The notes: generated from the sequence alone by a model not told the origin. A stretch of DNA of 64,000 bases from Pedobacter sp. (GCF_031119335.1 NZ_JAVHXT010000020.1:1-64000), one strand, 5' to 3'; shown: positions 50,502-60,757, numbered from the stretch's first letter. Program-made: numbers and translations.

Positions 50502-51152
50502 CTAACAAAACGAAAATTGAATGTAATTAATATTCTTATCCTTTTTAAGGTAAATGCGTTCGTAATGTGTTTTGATCGAAAGTACCTCATCTGCCAAATC
50601 AGATTGATATAAATGATCGGTATCTTTATGCGTAACCAAACCCAATTCCGCTACTTTTTCTTTAGTGTAGTTGTACAAACCATCATTATCTGTTTTTAGG
50701 TTGATTTTCCCTCCTTCACGCAATAAAGGCTTGTACTTGGTCAAGAAATTTGGAGACGTTAAACGTTTCTTTTCTCGGCTAATTTGAGGCTGTGGGTCGG
50801 CAAAAGTGATCCAAATTTCATCAATCTCGTTTTCACCAAAGTACTCTAGTAAATCTTCAATCTGAATGCGCAAAAAAGCAAGGTTTGGAATGCCCTCATC
50901 AACGCCTGTTCTAGCGCCACGCCAAATTCTGTTTCCTTTTAAATCAATGCCAATGAAATTTTTCTCAGGAAAAAGCCTAGCCAATCCCACCGAATATTCG
51001 CCTTTTCCACAAGCTAACTCTAACACTACCGGATTGCTGTTCTTAAAGTGATCTTTTGCCCAATTTCCTTTCAGTACTTTGGCTTCATCTAATTGATATA
51101 CATTCGGAAAAGTGTCTATTTCCGCAAATTTTCTGAGTTTATCTTTTCCCAC
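50502..51152 (-). CDS. trmB: tRNA (guanine-N7-)-methyltransferase
   Basis: A 216-residue enzyme that makes m7G46 in tRNA. The SAM motif E-L-A-C-G-K-G-E is at about 45-52, F-I-G-I-D-L-K-G-N-R follows, and F-A-D-P-Q-P lies in the catalytic region. Length is typical. Confidence 0.95.
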   Translation of the reverse strand: MGKDKLRKFAEIDTFPNVYQLDEAKVLKGNWAKDHFKNSNPVVLELACGKGEYSVGLARLFPEKNFIGIDLKGNRIWRGARTGVDEGIPNLAFLRIQIEDLLEYFGENEIDEIWITFADPQPQISREKKRLTSPNFLTKYKPLLREGGKINLKTDNDGLYNYTKEKVAELGLVTHKDTDHLYQSDLADEVLSIKTHYERIYLKKDKNINYIQFSFC

Positions 51153-51389
51153 TACTGCAAATTAAAGCACAAAAGTAAGATTTAATTGTCTATTCCGTTA
51201 TTTATATCAAGTAACTAAGTGGGCAAATTATCGTCTAATGCTTAAGATTTAACTTTTCCTTAAGAAATAAATACTTTCATTCTATTTAACTTGCGAAAAA
51301 ATTATTGGAAAACGTAGGGGTATGTTCTTTTTTCGTTGTCATACTTCAAAATACCATTAATTAACACACAAATAAATTCCGATACGTAA
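51153..51389. other. Gap upstream of the TonB receptor
   Basis: A 237-base AT-rich gap between divergent genes with no gene or strong fold; it presumably holds both promoters. Confidence 0.5.
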
Positions 51390-53720
51390 ATGACATCTAA
51401 TCTCTTTAAGCTCGTCTTATTTTTATTCAGCTTTATTATTCTAAGTATTTCAAGTACATCTGCACAACAAACTTTTAAAATTTCCGGCAAGGTAAAATCG
51501 GCCGAAAGCCAAATAGAAGCAGCAACCATTAACATTGTTGAGGCTAAGCGCAATGTGATGGCAGATAGTTTGGGTAATTACGAAGTAGAACTAAAAGCAG
51601 GAAATTACACTTTCGTAATTAGTGCCGTTGGAATGACAACCTTGACAAAAAAACTGAAGGTTTCCAAAAATCAGACCTTGAACTTCGAATTAGAAGACAA
51701 TGCCAACAACCTCGATGAAATTGTAATCTCTACAGCAAGGGACGACCGCAGTTTAGCCAGTCCGCAAATGGGTGCAGAACGATTGAGCATGAAAACCATT
51801 AAAAATATTCCATTAATTTTTGGTGAGCGAGATATTTTGAAAGCCATTCAGCTTTTACCGGGAATTAAATCTGCAGGCGAAGGCGGTGCAGGTATTTATG
51901 TTCGTGGTGGTTCGGCAGATCAAAACTTGGTATTGATGGACGATGTGCCTGTTTATAACGCTGCTCACCTATTAGGCTTCTTTTCTACTTTTAATCCAGA
52001 TGCGGTAGAAGATATCACCGTTTACAAAACCGGAATGCCATCTCAATTTGGCGGCAGACTTTCTTCGGTGTTAGACATCAAAATGCGCCAGGGCAATGCC
52101 GATAAATTCTCTGCTTCTGGCGGTATTGGTTTAATTTCTTCGAAACTTACCTTAGAAGGTCCAATTCAGAAGAATAAATCGTCTTTTATTATTTCTGGAC
52201 GAAGAACGTATGTAGATGCACTTTTGAGGCTTTCGCCAGATAGTACCATTAACCAAAACACCATGTACTTTTATGATGTGAACGGAAAAGCCGATTTCCA
52301 GTTGGGCGATAAAGATAAACTAAGTTTCAGTGGTTATTTAGGTAGCGATAAATTGGGCTTAGCAAAAACCTTTGGCTTAAGCTGGGGCAATGGCATTGCA
52401 AGCGCACAATGGAAACATATATTTTCTGATAAATTAAGCTCAACAACTACAGGTTCTTTTACTAGTTATCAAAACAAGATTGAAGTAAATACCGGAATAG
52501 ATAACGTTCGTATTTTCTCGCAGTTAAAAGATTGGGGCTTGAAGCAAAATTTCTTCTGGCAAGCTTCGGATCAAAACTTGGTAAAGTTCGGGTTCAATTC
52601 TATTCACCATACAGTAACGCCCGGCGAAGTTACCTCACAAGGTCAGTCTAGTTTTAACGATGTGAATTACCAAGAGAAATTTTCTTGGGAAAATGCGGTA
52701 TTCGCATCAAGCGATTGGCAAGCTTCCGAAAAACTTAACATTGGTTTTGGCTTGCGCTTAACCAGCTTTAGTGTGCTTGGTGGTGGCGATTTTCTGACAG
52801 TTGATCCAGAGGGAAATATCATTAATTCAACCTATTACAATAAAGGCGAGTTTGTGAAAACCTACCTCAACCTAGAACCCCGTTTATCGTTAAGTTATTT
52901 GCTAAATCAACAAAGTTCTGTAAAGGCATCGTATGTAAGAAATGCACAGAATATGCATATGATCTCTAACTCTACCTCTAGTCGCCCGAGCGATAAGTGG
53001 CTGCCAAGTTCGTTGATGGTAAAGCCAGAAATATCAGACCAGTTTGCCGTAGGCTATTACCGTAATTTATTCGATAATGCCTTTGAATTGAACGTAGAGA
53101 GTTACTACAAAACCCTCGATAACCAAATTGATTACAGGGATGGAGCCGAAACTTTTAACTCAGATAATATAGAAACGCAGTTGCTTTACGGTATTGGAAG
53201 AGCGTACGGTTTAGAAATGTTGTTTAAGAAAAAGAAGGGCGATTTTACCGGATGGTTAAGCTATACACTATCTAAAACCGAAAGGAAAATAGACGGAATT
53301 AATGGTGGCAACTGGTACAATGCCCGTCAGGATAGAACGCATGAATTGGCCTTGGTAGGTTCGTATCAGCTTAATGAAAAATGGAGCCTTAGTGCATCGT
53401 GGATTTACTATACTGGCGATGCCATTACTTTTCCGGTGGGTAAATACAATATGGATGGACAGGTCTTCTTCTATTATACAGACAGAAATACTTACCGAAT
53501 GCCATCTTACCACAGGTTAGATTTAGGCGCAAACCTTCAATTAAAGAAACGAAAAAACTATAGTTCGGAACTTTCGTTCAGTTTGTACAATGCTTATGGT
53601 AGAAAGAATGCTTACTCTATTAATTTTAGAGAGGCAGAAAACGACCCAAGCAGAACCGAAGTGGTTCGCACTACTTTGTTCCAGTGGTTGCCATCAATAT
53701 CTTATAATTTCAAATTTTAA
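51390..53720 (+). CDS. TonB-dependent outer membrane receptor
   Basis: A 776-residue protein with a signal peptide, a CarboxypepD_reg-like domain at about 30-110, a plug domain at about 125-230 (G-G-S-A-D-Q-N-L-V-L-M-D-D-V-P-V-Y-N) and a beta-barrel to the C-terminus, which ends in Phe. It imports an unknown substrate using energy from TonB. The DUF4249 lipoprotein follows after 12 bases, a recurrent pair in this phylum. Confidence 0.94.
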   Translation: MTSNLFKLVLFLFSFIILSISSTSAQQTFKISGKVKSAESQIEAATINIVEAKRNVMADSLGNYEVELKAGNYTFVISAVGMTTLTKKLKVSKNQTLNFELEDNANNLDEIVISTARDDRSLASPQMGAERLSMKTIKNIPLIFGERDILKAIQLLPGIKSAGEGGAGIYVRGGSADQNLVLMDDVPVYNAAHLLGFFSTFNPDAVEDITVYKTGMPSQFGGRLSSVLDIKMRQGNADKFSASGGIGLISSKLTLEGPIQKNKSSFIISGRRTYVDALLRLSPDSTINQNTMYFYDVNGKADFQLGDKDKLSFSGYLGSDKLGLAKTFGLSWGNGIASAQWKHIFSDKLSSTTTGSFTSYQNKIEVNTGIDNVRIFSQLKDWGLKQNFFWQASDQNLVKFGFNSIHHTVTPGEVTSQGQSSFNDVNYQEKFSWENAVFASSDWQASEKLNIGFGLRLTSFSVLGGGDFLTVDPEGNIINSTYYNKGEFVKTYLNLEPRLSLSYLLNQQSSVKASYVRNAQNMHMISNSTSSRPSDKWLPSSLMVKPEISDQFAVGYYRNLFDNAFELNVESYYKTLDNQIDYRDGAETFNSDNIETQLLYGIGRAYGLEMLFKKKKGDFTGWLSYTLSKTERKIDGINGGNWYNARQDRTHELALVGSYQLNEKWSLSASWIYYTGDAITFPVGKYNMDGQVFFYYTDRNTYRMPSYHRLDLGANLQLKKRKNYSSELSFSLYNAYGRKNAYSINFREAENDPSRTEVVRTTLFQWLPSISYNFKF

Positions 53721-53732
53721 TAGCTGATACTC

Positions 53733-54536
53733 ATGAGAAATTTCAAATATTTAACAATTGTTTTTTTATTGGTAATTGGGCTTTCTTCTTGCGAAGAAGT
53801 GATAGACTTAGAATTAAAAAATGCCCCAGAGAAATACGTAATAGAAGCAACATTAACTGATCAAGCTGGTGGTGCCAGGGTGCTTATCAGCAAAACTAAA
53901 AACTACAAAAGCACAAACGACTTTGATGGCGTGCCCAATGCTTTAGTTTTAATTGAAGATCAGTTTGGGAACAACACACAATTAATTGAAATGCCCAAAG
54001 GTGTTTATACTCATCAAACACTAAAAGGCATGCCAAAACAGACATACAAGCTAAAAATTTCGGTTTCTGGACAAACTTTTACCTCTACTTCCGTGATGCC
54101 CGAAGTGGTGCCTTTAGAAGATGTTTATCAATATGAACTAAACTTGTTTGATGGTCCACGCCTATTTACCCATGTTAGATATACGGATCCAATTGGCGTG
54201 AAAAACTTTTATCGTTTCATAGAGTACAAAAACGGGGTTTACACTAAATCTATCATGGCTTCTAACGATGAGTTTAGTGATGGCAAAACCGTTAATCAAA
54301 CCATTTTCCCTTTTGAGTTCACCGAAGAAAGTAAACTTAAAAAAGGTGACAGAATTAAACTAGAGTTTCTAACTATTGAAGAGCCTGTTTATAAATATTG
54401 GTTTAGTGTAGATAACGGAGCACAGGGTGGCGGAGATAACGCGGCGCCAGCTAATCCGGTAAGTAATATCAAAGGCGGTGCTATTGGGTATTTCAGTGCG
54501 CACACGTTGCAAACAAAAGAATATACAGTACAATAA
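53733..54536 (+). CDS. DUF4249 lipoprotein
   Basis: A 267-residue lipoprotein with lipobox L-S-S-C-E-E at about residue 20. It has the DUF4249 layout: E-K-Y-V-I-E-A-T-L-T-D, then a beta-rich domain and C-terminal G-A-I-G-Y-F. It is the cell-surface or periplasmic partner of the preceding receptor. Function of the family is not established. Confidence 0.9.
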   Translation: MRNFKYLTIVFLLVIGLSSCEEVIDLELKNAPEKYVIEATLTDQAGGARVLISKTKNYKSTNDFDGVPNALVLIEDQFGNNTQLIEMPKGVYTHQTLKGMPKQTYKLKISVSGQTFTSTSVMPEVVPLEDVYQYELNLFDGPRLFTHVRYTDPIGVKNFYRFIEYKNGVYTKSIMASNDEFSDGKTVNQTIFPFEFTEESKLKKGDRIKLEFLTIEEPVYKYWFSVDNGAQGGGDNAAPANPVSNIKGGAIGYFSAHTLQTKEYTVQ

Positions 54537-54670
54537 AAATACTCAACCATTAAGGAGTTAGGTCTTAATTATTCTTCATTCCTTAATTTTAAATTATCTA
54601 ATAAGTTTTGTTTGAGAGCTGATATTGTCTAAATTTATAGCTAAATAACATTATTATCAATTTTAGCTAT

Positions 54671-55606
54671 ATGACCTTAGTTCAACTCGAATATATTGTT
54701 GCCGTAGACACTTACAGAAGTTTTGTTAGCGCTGCCGAAAAGTGCTTTGTTACCCAGCCAACGTTAAGTATGCAGGTACAAAAGCTCGAAGAGTTTCTTA
54801 ACGTAAAGATTTTTGATAGGAGCAAACAGCCTGTAACACCAACAGAAATAGGATCGCAGATTATTGAGCAAGCTCGTATCGTTTTACAAGAGAATAGCAA
54901 GATCAAGGAAATTATCAGCAATCAGGAGCAAGATATTACAGGTGAGCTAAAAATTGGTATCATCCCAACCATTGCCCCTTATTTACTGCCAGAAGTTATT
55001 GCTTCAATGCTGGGCAAATATCCAGAACTAAAGCTGCTAATTTGGGAGTACACTACCGAAGATATTATCCACCACCTAAAAACCGGGGTAATAGATTGTG
55101 GTATTTTGGCAACGCCTTTAGTTGATGCCAACATTGCCGAGCAGCCTTTGTACTACGAAACTTTTGTGGGCTATGTAAGTAAAAATAGTAAGCTCTACAA
55201 AAAGAAAACCATCGACACCGAAGATTTCGAGGAAGAAAACATCTGGCTTTTAAACGAGGGGCATTGTATGCGTTCGCAGGTGCTAAACATTTGCAGATCT
55301 ACCAAAAATAATAAACTGCAAGCTTTAACTTACAACACTGGCAGTGTAGAAACTTTGATCAGAATGGTAGATGTAAATGATGGCACGACGCTGTTGCCAG
55401 AACTTTCGCTGCACGATTTAAATACAAAACAGTTGAACAAAGTGCGCTACTTTAAATCGCCAGAGCCGGTGCGAGAAATTAGCTTGGTAACACATAAAAG
55501 CTTCGTAAAAAAGAAAATGCTTAATGCCCTAAAAGAAGAAATACTTGCGCTCATTCCAAAGGGAATGAAGAATAGAAAGAAAAAAGATGTGGTGGGATTG
55601 TCTTAG
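54671..55606 (+). CDS. oxyR: Hydrogen-peroxide-responsive LysR regulator OxyR
   Basis: A 311-residue LysR regulator with an N-terminal helix-turn-helix. The redox cysteines fall at Cys199 and Cys208 (G-H-C-M-R-S-Q-V-L-N-I-C), the same numbers as in E. coli OxyR. Oxidation to a disulphide should switch its DNA binding. Likely targets are catalase and peroxidase genes outside the window. Confidence 0.92.
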   Translation: MTLVQLEYIVAVDTYRSFVSAAEKCFVTQPTLSMQVQKLEEFLNVKIFDRSKQPVTPTEIGSQIIEQARIVLQENSKIKEIISNQEQDITGELKIGIIPTIAPYLLPEVIASMLGKYPELKLLIWEYTTEDIIHHLKTGVIDCGILATPLVDANIAEQPLYYETFVGYVSKNSKLYKKKTIDTEDFEEENIWLLNEGHCMRSQVLNICRSTKNNKLQALTYNTGSVETLIRMVDVNDGTTLLPELSLHDLNTKQLNKVRYFKSPEPVREISLVTHKSFVKKKMLNALKEEILALIPKGMKNRKKKDVVGLS

Positions 55607-55687
55607 AACCTAAAAGCAACTCTACTTACCAGTATAAAAAACATAGGGTTTTGCAACAAATTCCTTACTTGCGTAGTCTTATATAAA

Positions 55688-55713
55688 AACCACCCGTTTA
55701 GGGTGATTTTTTG
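55688..55713 (+). terminator. Hairpin after oxyR, possible terminator and operator
   Basis: accaccc at 55689-55695 can pair with gggtgat (55701-55707), one mismatch, followed by six T residues, so it can end oxyR. The tgattttttgcgaatat end resembles motifs upstream of susC. Confidence 0.6.
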
Positions 55714-55720
55714 CGAATAT
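55702..55720 (+). promoter_or_regulatory. ggtg-T-run-gcg motif upstream of the kinase gene
   Basis: ggtgattttttgcgaatat lies 24 bases before the kinase start. It resembles two sites before susC (60598 and 60758). It may be the binding site of the cognate regulator, which would give autoregulation. Confidence 0.4.
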
Positions 55721-55743
55721 AAATATGATTATTTTGTTTGGAG

Positions 55744-58644
55744 ATGTTAACTAGGCAATTATGTGTTTTTATTTTTATCCTTGCTTTACCAAAATTCCTT
55801 TGGTCTCAAAACTATAATTTCACTAATTACAACCTTAAAGAAGGTTTACCGCAATCGCAGGTAAGCAATATTTATCAGGCAAAAGACCGCACGCTTTGGT
55901 TGGGTAGTTTTGGCGGCGTTAGCAATTTTGATGGACTTACATTTAAGTCTTATACCAAAGCCGATGGCTTATTGTCTAACAATGTTGGCTGTATTACAGA
56001 AGACAGTAGAGGACAAGTTTGGGTAGGAACAGATAATGGCATCAACCTAATTCACCACGGAAAGGTTAAAAAAGTAGTTGAAGGGGTTGACGTTTATAAC
56101 TTACAAACAGATTTGCAAGGAAATATCTGGGGTTTATCAAACCGGAAATTGTTTAAGCTTCAGCAAAATGAAATTGTATTTATAGATGTGGTGGAAGGAG
56201 AAGCCATTACTTGCTTAAATAAGGATAAGAAAGGAAACCTATACATATTTGTTAGGCGGGTTGGCGTTTTTAAATTAGATAAAAAGAAATGGCTGCCACA
56301 TGCCGTTTTTCCGGCAAATGTTGCGAACAACAATGTGGTAAAGGTATTGTTTGATAATAACGATGCTGATAAATTTTATCTGGCTACTGCTAAAAACGGT
56401 ATATTCGTATCAACAAATGGGAATGTAAATCCATTATTTTACAAACCAAATGTTGAAGGTTATTTTGATATTGCTCAAGATGCCGATGGCAGTATTTGGG
56501 TGGCCACACAAAAAGGGGCATATTTAATTAAAAATGGACAGCAACCTATAGTTTTTAATGAGCAAAATGGGCTAAAAACCAATAGGGTTAATGTTATTAC
56601 TAGAGATGTAGAGAACAATATTTGGCTGTCGAGTTTTGGTGATGGTGTTTTTAAGTACGAAGGAGATGCTTTTGTCAAGTACGATAGGTTTAAAGGCAGG
56701 GATTTAGCCTATCCAGTAAGCGGAATTGCCCTAGACAAGCAACGAAAGCTTTGGATATCTACCTTTAATAAAGGGCTGTATCGTTTTGACGGAGAGACTA
56801 TCACACAGCCCGAAGCAGCAAAAATTAAGGATAAGCATCTCTATTTCGTAACAGCAGATCGCGACAGCAACATTCTTCTATCCATACAGAATGAAGGCTT
56901 GTGGAAGTACAATGGAACAACCTTTGCCCAAATGCCCTTTACCAAAGGCACAAATATTGGTGCAGTAGCACAAGATGATGCCAGAAATTTTTATTTGGGA
57001 GAGATAAATGCCGTTACTTATGTGTCAAAAAACAGAATAGAAAAGATAGTTGGCTTTAAGGGTTGGATGTCTTGTTTGTTTTACCATGGCAAAGACAGTG
57101 TTTTACTTGGCACTTCTTCTGGCGTGTATCTAATTAAAAATCAAAAAATAGATCACCAGTTTAAAATTAATGAACTAGAAAATGCTTACGTAACAGGGGT
57201 AGTAAAAAATAATCATTTGCTGTTTTTTTGTACCATTGGGGATGGCTTGGTTAGCTTCGATACGAGGACCAAAGCAGTGAAACGCTACCTAACTGCCGAT
57301 GGTTTAAGTTCAAATGACATCTACAGTGCAACGTTTGACCAGAGTGGAACTTTATGGCTAGGTACTGGCAGAGGTATAAACAAACTTAAATACGATGCGG
57401 TTTCCCAGCGCTACCAAATAATTAAAGGAAATTCTCCCGTGGTAGAGGCCAACCAGAATGCCATACTCAGCTTTAATAACAATATTTTGGTGGGTACTAC
57501 AACCGGAGTTATACTATGTAATACCAGATTATTAAGAGAGAAACAATTTGCACCAGCAATCTCTATTAAGGGTATACAGATTGTCGATAGAAAAACTAAC
57601 GACAAAAGAATTGCCTTAAATTCATCATTAGAAAAGTTGCCTGCAATTAATCTTAAGCACACCCAAAATCACATCACAATCAATTACAAAGGAATTAGCC
57701 TTACTAACCCACAATACGTACTGTATCGCTATTATTTATTGGGATTAGATAGAGATTTTGGCGAACAGGTTTCTACCACGCAAGCGGAATATTCTGCGCT
57801 TCCGCCAGGCAACTATACCTTTAAAGTTTATGCAGAAGTAAATGGTGAAAAATCTAGAACAGTGTCTTTTTCTTTCACCATTAACCCTCCTTTTTATGCC
57901 ACGCCATGGTTTGGTGTATTGGCATTAGTTGTTATTGTTTTGCTGATCTGGTTAACTATGTATATCATCCTTAAAAGAAAAGAATTGGCAAGAAAGCAGC
58001 GAGAAGCAATAAAATTAGAAGAGCAGGCGAAAATTAGGAAACAAACTGCCGAAGACTTTCATGACGATATTGGCAACAAGCTCACTAGGATAAATGTACT
58101 TTCTGAGATCTTGGATAAGAAGATAGATGGGCAGCAAGAAGATCAGAAAGAACTAATAAGGCTAATAAAGGAAAATGCAGGTTTCTTGTATACCGGTACC
58201 AAAGATGTATTGTGGGCTTTAGATCCGCAGAGCGATAATGTCTACGAAATCATGCAACATGTTAGAAATTTTGGCGTCGACTTATTTCAACATACTCAAA
58301 TTACCTTTCAAATGGATGGGTTTGACGAGAAGTATAAGAAGTGGAAAATGTCTATGGAGCAAAATCGGAATTTAACCCTAATTGCTAAGGAAATATTAAC
58401 GAACATTCTGAAACATGCAGGTGCTAAAAACGTAAATATTAGTGTTTTTGAAGAAAATCAAACACTTAAAATTGAGGTGGTTGATGACGGTAAAGGTTTT
58501 GAAATGGATACTGCTGGCAATGGCCGCGGACTACAGAATATCAAAAACAGGAGCCAACGTATTCAAGCAAATTTGGATATGATTTCCAAGGTGGGCGAAG
58601 GAACCAAAGTATCTATTTCTAACATAAAACCTATCAGGATATGA
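55744..58644 (+). CDS. Reg_prop sensor histidine kinase
   Basis: A 966-residue membrane kinase. A signal peptide is followed by a large periplasmic beta-propeller made of Reg_prop repeats (to about 620), a Y_Y_Y domain (to about 720, ending in P-G-N-Y-T-F-K-V), one transmembrane segment near 730 and a HisKA_3 kinase domain with F-H-D-D-I-G-N and an ATPase domain with D-D-G-K-G-F. Such kinases often sense carbohydrate or polymer. ATG at 55744 chosen. It overlaps the regulator by four bases. Confidence 0.93.
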   Translation: MLTRQLCVFIFILALPKFLWSQNYNFTNYNLKEGLPQSQVSNIYQAKDRTLWLGSFGGVSNFDGLTFKSYTKADGLLSNNVGCITEDSRGQVWVGTDNGINLIHHGKVKKVVEGVDVYNLQTDLQGNIWGLSNRKLFKLQQNEIVFIDVVEGEAITCLNKDKKGNLYIFVRRVGVFKLDKKKWLPHAVFPANVANNNVVKVLFDNNDADKFYLATAKNGIFVSTNGNVNPLFYKPNVEGYFDIAQDADGSIWVATQKGAYLIKNGQQPIVFNEQNGLKTNRVNVITRDVENNIWLSSFGDGVFKYEGDAFVKYDRFKGRDLAYPVSGIALDKQRKLWISTFNKGLYRFDGETITQPEAAKIKDKHLYFVTADRDSNILLSIQNEGLWKYNGTTFAQMPFTKGTNIGAVAQDDARNFYLGEINAVTYVSKNRIEKIVGFKGWMSCLFYHGKDSVLLGTSSGVYLIKNQKIDHQFKINELENAYVTGVVKNNHLLFFCTIGDGLVSFDTRTKAVKRYLTADGLSSNDIYSATFDQSGTLWLGTGRGINKLKYDAVSQRYQIIKGNSPVVEANQNAILSFNNNILVGTTTGVILCNTRLLREKQFAPAISIKGIQIVDRKTNDKRIALNSSLEKLPAINLKHTQNHITINYKGISLTNPQYVLYRYYLLGLDRDFGEQVSTTQAEYSALPPGNYTFKVYAEVNGEKSRTVSFSFTINPPFYATPWFGVLALVVIVLLIWLTMYIILKRKELARKQREAIKLEEQAKIRKQTAEDFHDDIGNKLTRINVLSEILDKKIDGQQEDQKELIRLIKENAGFLYTGTKDVLWALDPQSDNVYEIMQHVRNFGVDLFQHTQITFQMDGFDEKYKKWKMSMEQNRNLTLIAKEILTNILKHAGAKNVNISVFEENQTLKIEVVDDGKGFEMDTAGNGRGLQNIKNRSQRIQANLDMISKVGEGTKVSISNIKPIRI

Positions 58645-59267
58645 CAAACCAGCTGCGAATTGTAATTATAGAAGACGACGAAGTGTTGAGAAAAGGCTAC
58701 GAGATGCTTCTTTCTAACAAGGAAGATTTCTTAATTGTGAGCACTTATGGTTCTTTTGATTTGGCAAGGAAGCAACTGAAAGCTGATGCTCCTCAGGTTA
58801 TTTTGTTAGATATAAATATGCCGGGAACAAATGGTTTACAAGCCATACCAGAAATTAAGAAAAGCTTACCTAATGCCTACGTTATCATTTTAACGGTTTT
58901 CGATTCGCCAGAAACTGTTTTCGAAGCATTAAATATGGGCGCCGATGGATATTTGACCAAAAACTCGAATACTGAAAAAATTACGGAAGCCATTAAAGAT
59001 GTTTGCAACGGAGGTGGCGTAATGAGTATGAATGTAGCCCGCATTGTTATGCAGTCCTTTCAAAAAAACCTAAATTCTCCCTTAACTAAAAGAGAAACGG
59101 AAATTCTACAGCGCATTGCAACAGGTCAAACCAAAATCCAGATCGCAAACGATTTGTTTATAGATCAAAATACGGTCCGTAGTCATGTGAAGAATATTTA
59201 TATCAAATTAGATGTAAATTCTAAGGCCGATGCCATTAAAACCGCCAAACAAAACCGTTTTATTTAG
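58641..59267 (+). CDS. NarL/LuxR-family response regulator
   Basis: A 208-residue regulator. The receiver has Asp12/Asp13, phospho-accepting Asp57 in I-L-L-D-I-N-M-P and a Lys in Y-L-T-K. The C-terminal LuxR helix-turn-helix is seen in T-K-R-E-T-E-I-L-Q and I-A-N-D-L-F-I-D-Q-N-T-V-R-S-H. The start overlaps the kinase stop (ATGA), so the two are coupled partners. Confidence 0.95.
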   Translation: MTNQLRIVIIEDDEVLRKGYEMLLSNKEDFLIVSTYGSFDLARKQLKADAPQVILLDINMPGTNGLQAIPEIKKSLPNAYVIILTVFDSPETVFEALNMGADGYLTKNSNTEKITEAIKDVCNGGGVMSMNVARIVMQSFQKNLNSPLTKRETEILQRIATGQTKIQIANDLFIDQNTVRSHVKNIYIKLDVNSKADAIKTAKQNRFI

Positions 59268-59278
59268 AAAATATGCTA

Positions 59279-59300
59279 AAATCACCCAAAAAGGGTGATA
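59279..59300 (+). promoter_or_regulatory. Perfect palindrome after the regulator gene
   Basis: atcaccc (59280-59286) and gggtgat (59292-59298) are exact complements around five A residues. With no T-run behind it, it is more like a protein site or an attenuator than a terminator. The half-sites match those at 55689-55707. Confidence 0.5.
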
Positions 59301-59351
59301 TGCCGGGTTCTTTCTGCAACTAATTTTATATCACACAAATTAGAAACAGGA

Positions 59352-59705
59352 ATGAAAGAGGTGTTAGCAGAAAGTTTTTACGTTAGGGTAGGCAATTTAA
59401 GTGACGCATTAACATTTTTTAGCGACGTATTAGAAATGGAGATTGAACCATTCGATACACACACATATATCGCTACATCAAAAGACGAGGTGTCTATTTT
59501 TCTATCGGAAAAGCAAAACGAAAAGCAAACCAACCAGATTTACTTAAATACCTCCGATTGCATTGAGCAATATTGCCTTTTGAAAGCCAATGGTTTGGTT
59601 TTCACTCAAGTGCCTTCTTATCAGCCGGAAGGTTTAATAGCTGCATTTACAGACGGCTACGAAAATCATTATTATTTGGTTGAACCTCGTAAATATAACG
59701 ATTAG
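59352..59705 (+). CDS. VOC (glyoxalase/bleomycin resistance) superfamily protein
   Basis: A 117-residue protein with the beta-alpha-beta-beta-beta folds of the VOC superfamily: F-Y-V-R-V-G-N-L-S-D-A-L-T-F-F-S-D-V near the start and D-G-Y-E-N-H-Y-Y-L-V-E at the end. Metal ligands are not certain. I chose ATG at 59352. It lies 11 bases before the AraC gene and may be cotranscribed with it. Confidence 0.85.
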   Translation: MKEVLAESFYVRVGNLSDALTFFSDVLEMEIEPFDTHTYIATSKDEVSIFLSEKQNEKQTNQIYLNTSDCIEQYCLLKANGLVFTQVPSYQPEGLIAAFTDGYENHYYLVEPRKYND

Positions 59706-59716
59706 TACTGACAGCT

Positions 59717-60583
59717 ATGAGATACGTAAAGGAGTTGAGTAACAGGAACAAGATTGTAAGCGAAAATACTTGCAAGTCGTTCTACAAGCCATCAGGTCGC
59801 GAGGCTTATAACTTGAAATTTGTATTTGCCGGGGAAGAGAGATGTACGGTTAACAAAAGAAACATTAGCATATTTCCAGATAGCTTTATTGTATTAAACC
59901 ACGGAACAGAGTACAATACTACCATAGATTCGATAACACCTGTTAATACTCTAGCCCTATCTTTTGATGCCGGTTTTGTTAAGGACTTCACCAATACTTG
60001 CCACCTGAGTGACGAAAATCTTTTAGATGGAAAATCGCAAAGTGCACCTTTGTTTTTAGAAACCTTATATCCATTTGTTGGGGATATGAAATACAATATT
60101 CTTCATTTGAAGAACCAAATAGATAAGGGACTGGATAATGAGATGCTCATTAATGAATATTTACATCATTGTTTATTGAACTACTATGGAATTTATCACA
60201 AAGAAATTACCCAGAAAGTAAATAAACTGAGTTTCATCAAGACAAAAACTAAAGAAGAAATTATAAAGCGGTTAGTGCTGGCTAAAGAATACATCAACAG
60301 TAATTACAATACAGATGTTTCTTTAGATGATATTTCCGCATACTGCTGCCTTTCTGTTAATCACTTATTAAGGACATTTAAGGAGGCTTACGGAATTAGT
60401 CCGTACCAATATTTAATGCAATTGAGAATTAACAGAGCTAAACATCTTTTAAAAACTACAGATTATCCTTTAGGAGAGATTGTAGGTTTAATTGGCTTCG
60501 AAAATACCAGTTCTTTTATCCGATTATTCAAGAGTTCGGTGCGTATGACCCCATCAAAGTTTAGAAAAGGAGCTTATGTTTAA
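59717..60583 (+). CDS. AraC-family transcriptional regulator
   Basis: A 288-residue regulator with an N-terminal cupin-like sensory domain and a C-terminal AraC helix-turn-helix pair (about 190-285: L-D-D-I-S-A-Y-C-C-L-S-V-N-H-L-L-R and G-E-I-V-G-L-I-G-F-E-N-T-S-S-F-I-R). It sits directly upstream of the SusC gene and may control it. Confidence 0.92.
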   Translation: MRYVKELSNRNKIVSENTCKSFYKPSGREAYNLKFVFAGEERCTVNKRNISIFPDSFIVLNHGTEYNTTIDSITPVNTLALSFDAGFVKDFTNTCHLSDENLLDGKSQSAPLFLETLYPFVGDMKYNILHLKNQIDKGLDNEMLINEYLHHCLLNYYGIYHKEITQKVNKLSFIKTKTKEEIIKRLVLAKEYINSNYNTDVSLDDISAYCCLSVNHLLRTFKEAYGISPYQYLMQLRINRAKHLLKTTDYPLGEIVGLIGFENTSSFIRLFKSSVRMTPSKFRKGAYV

Positions 60584-60597
60584 AATCAATAATAAAA

Positions 60598-60613
60598 GGT
60601 GTTTTGCGCATAT
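60598..60613 (+). promoter_or_regulatory. Upstream motif, site 1, before susC
   Basis: GGTGTTTTGCGCATAT, preceded by AAAA. It shares 13 of 16 bases with the site at 60758 and lies just upstream of a TACCTTTG box. Confidence 0.5.
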
Positions 60614-60633
60614 TTTTATAGATAAACGCACAC

Positions 60634-60641
60634 TACCTTTG
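60634..60641 (+). promoter_or_regulatory. -7 box upstream of susC
   Basis: TACCTTTG fits TAnnTTTG. It is 232 bases before the susC start, so a transcript from here would have a long leader crossing a terminator-like hairpin. Confidence 0.5.
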
Positions 60642-60700
60642 ACATAGGTAAAACGGACAAATTTTGTAGAAGGGATTTAGCCGTTAGTTAATAATTAATT

Positions 60701-60735
60701 AAAAGCAAACACCAGGATTGGCAGTTTGCTTTTTT
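60701..60735 (+). terminator. Terminator or attenuator before susC
   Basis: aaaagcaaac (60701-60710) pairs exactly with gtttgctttt (60724-60733), then more T. It can end the AraC transcript. It also lies downstream of the TACCTTTG box, so it could attenuate susC. Confidence 0.75.
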
Positions 60736-60757
60736 TGTTTGTGGGCTTTGGCAAAAA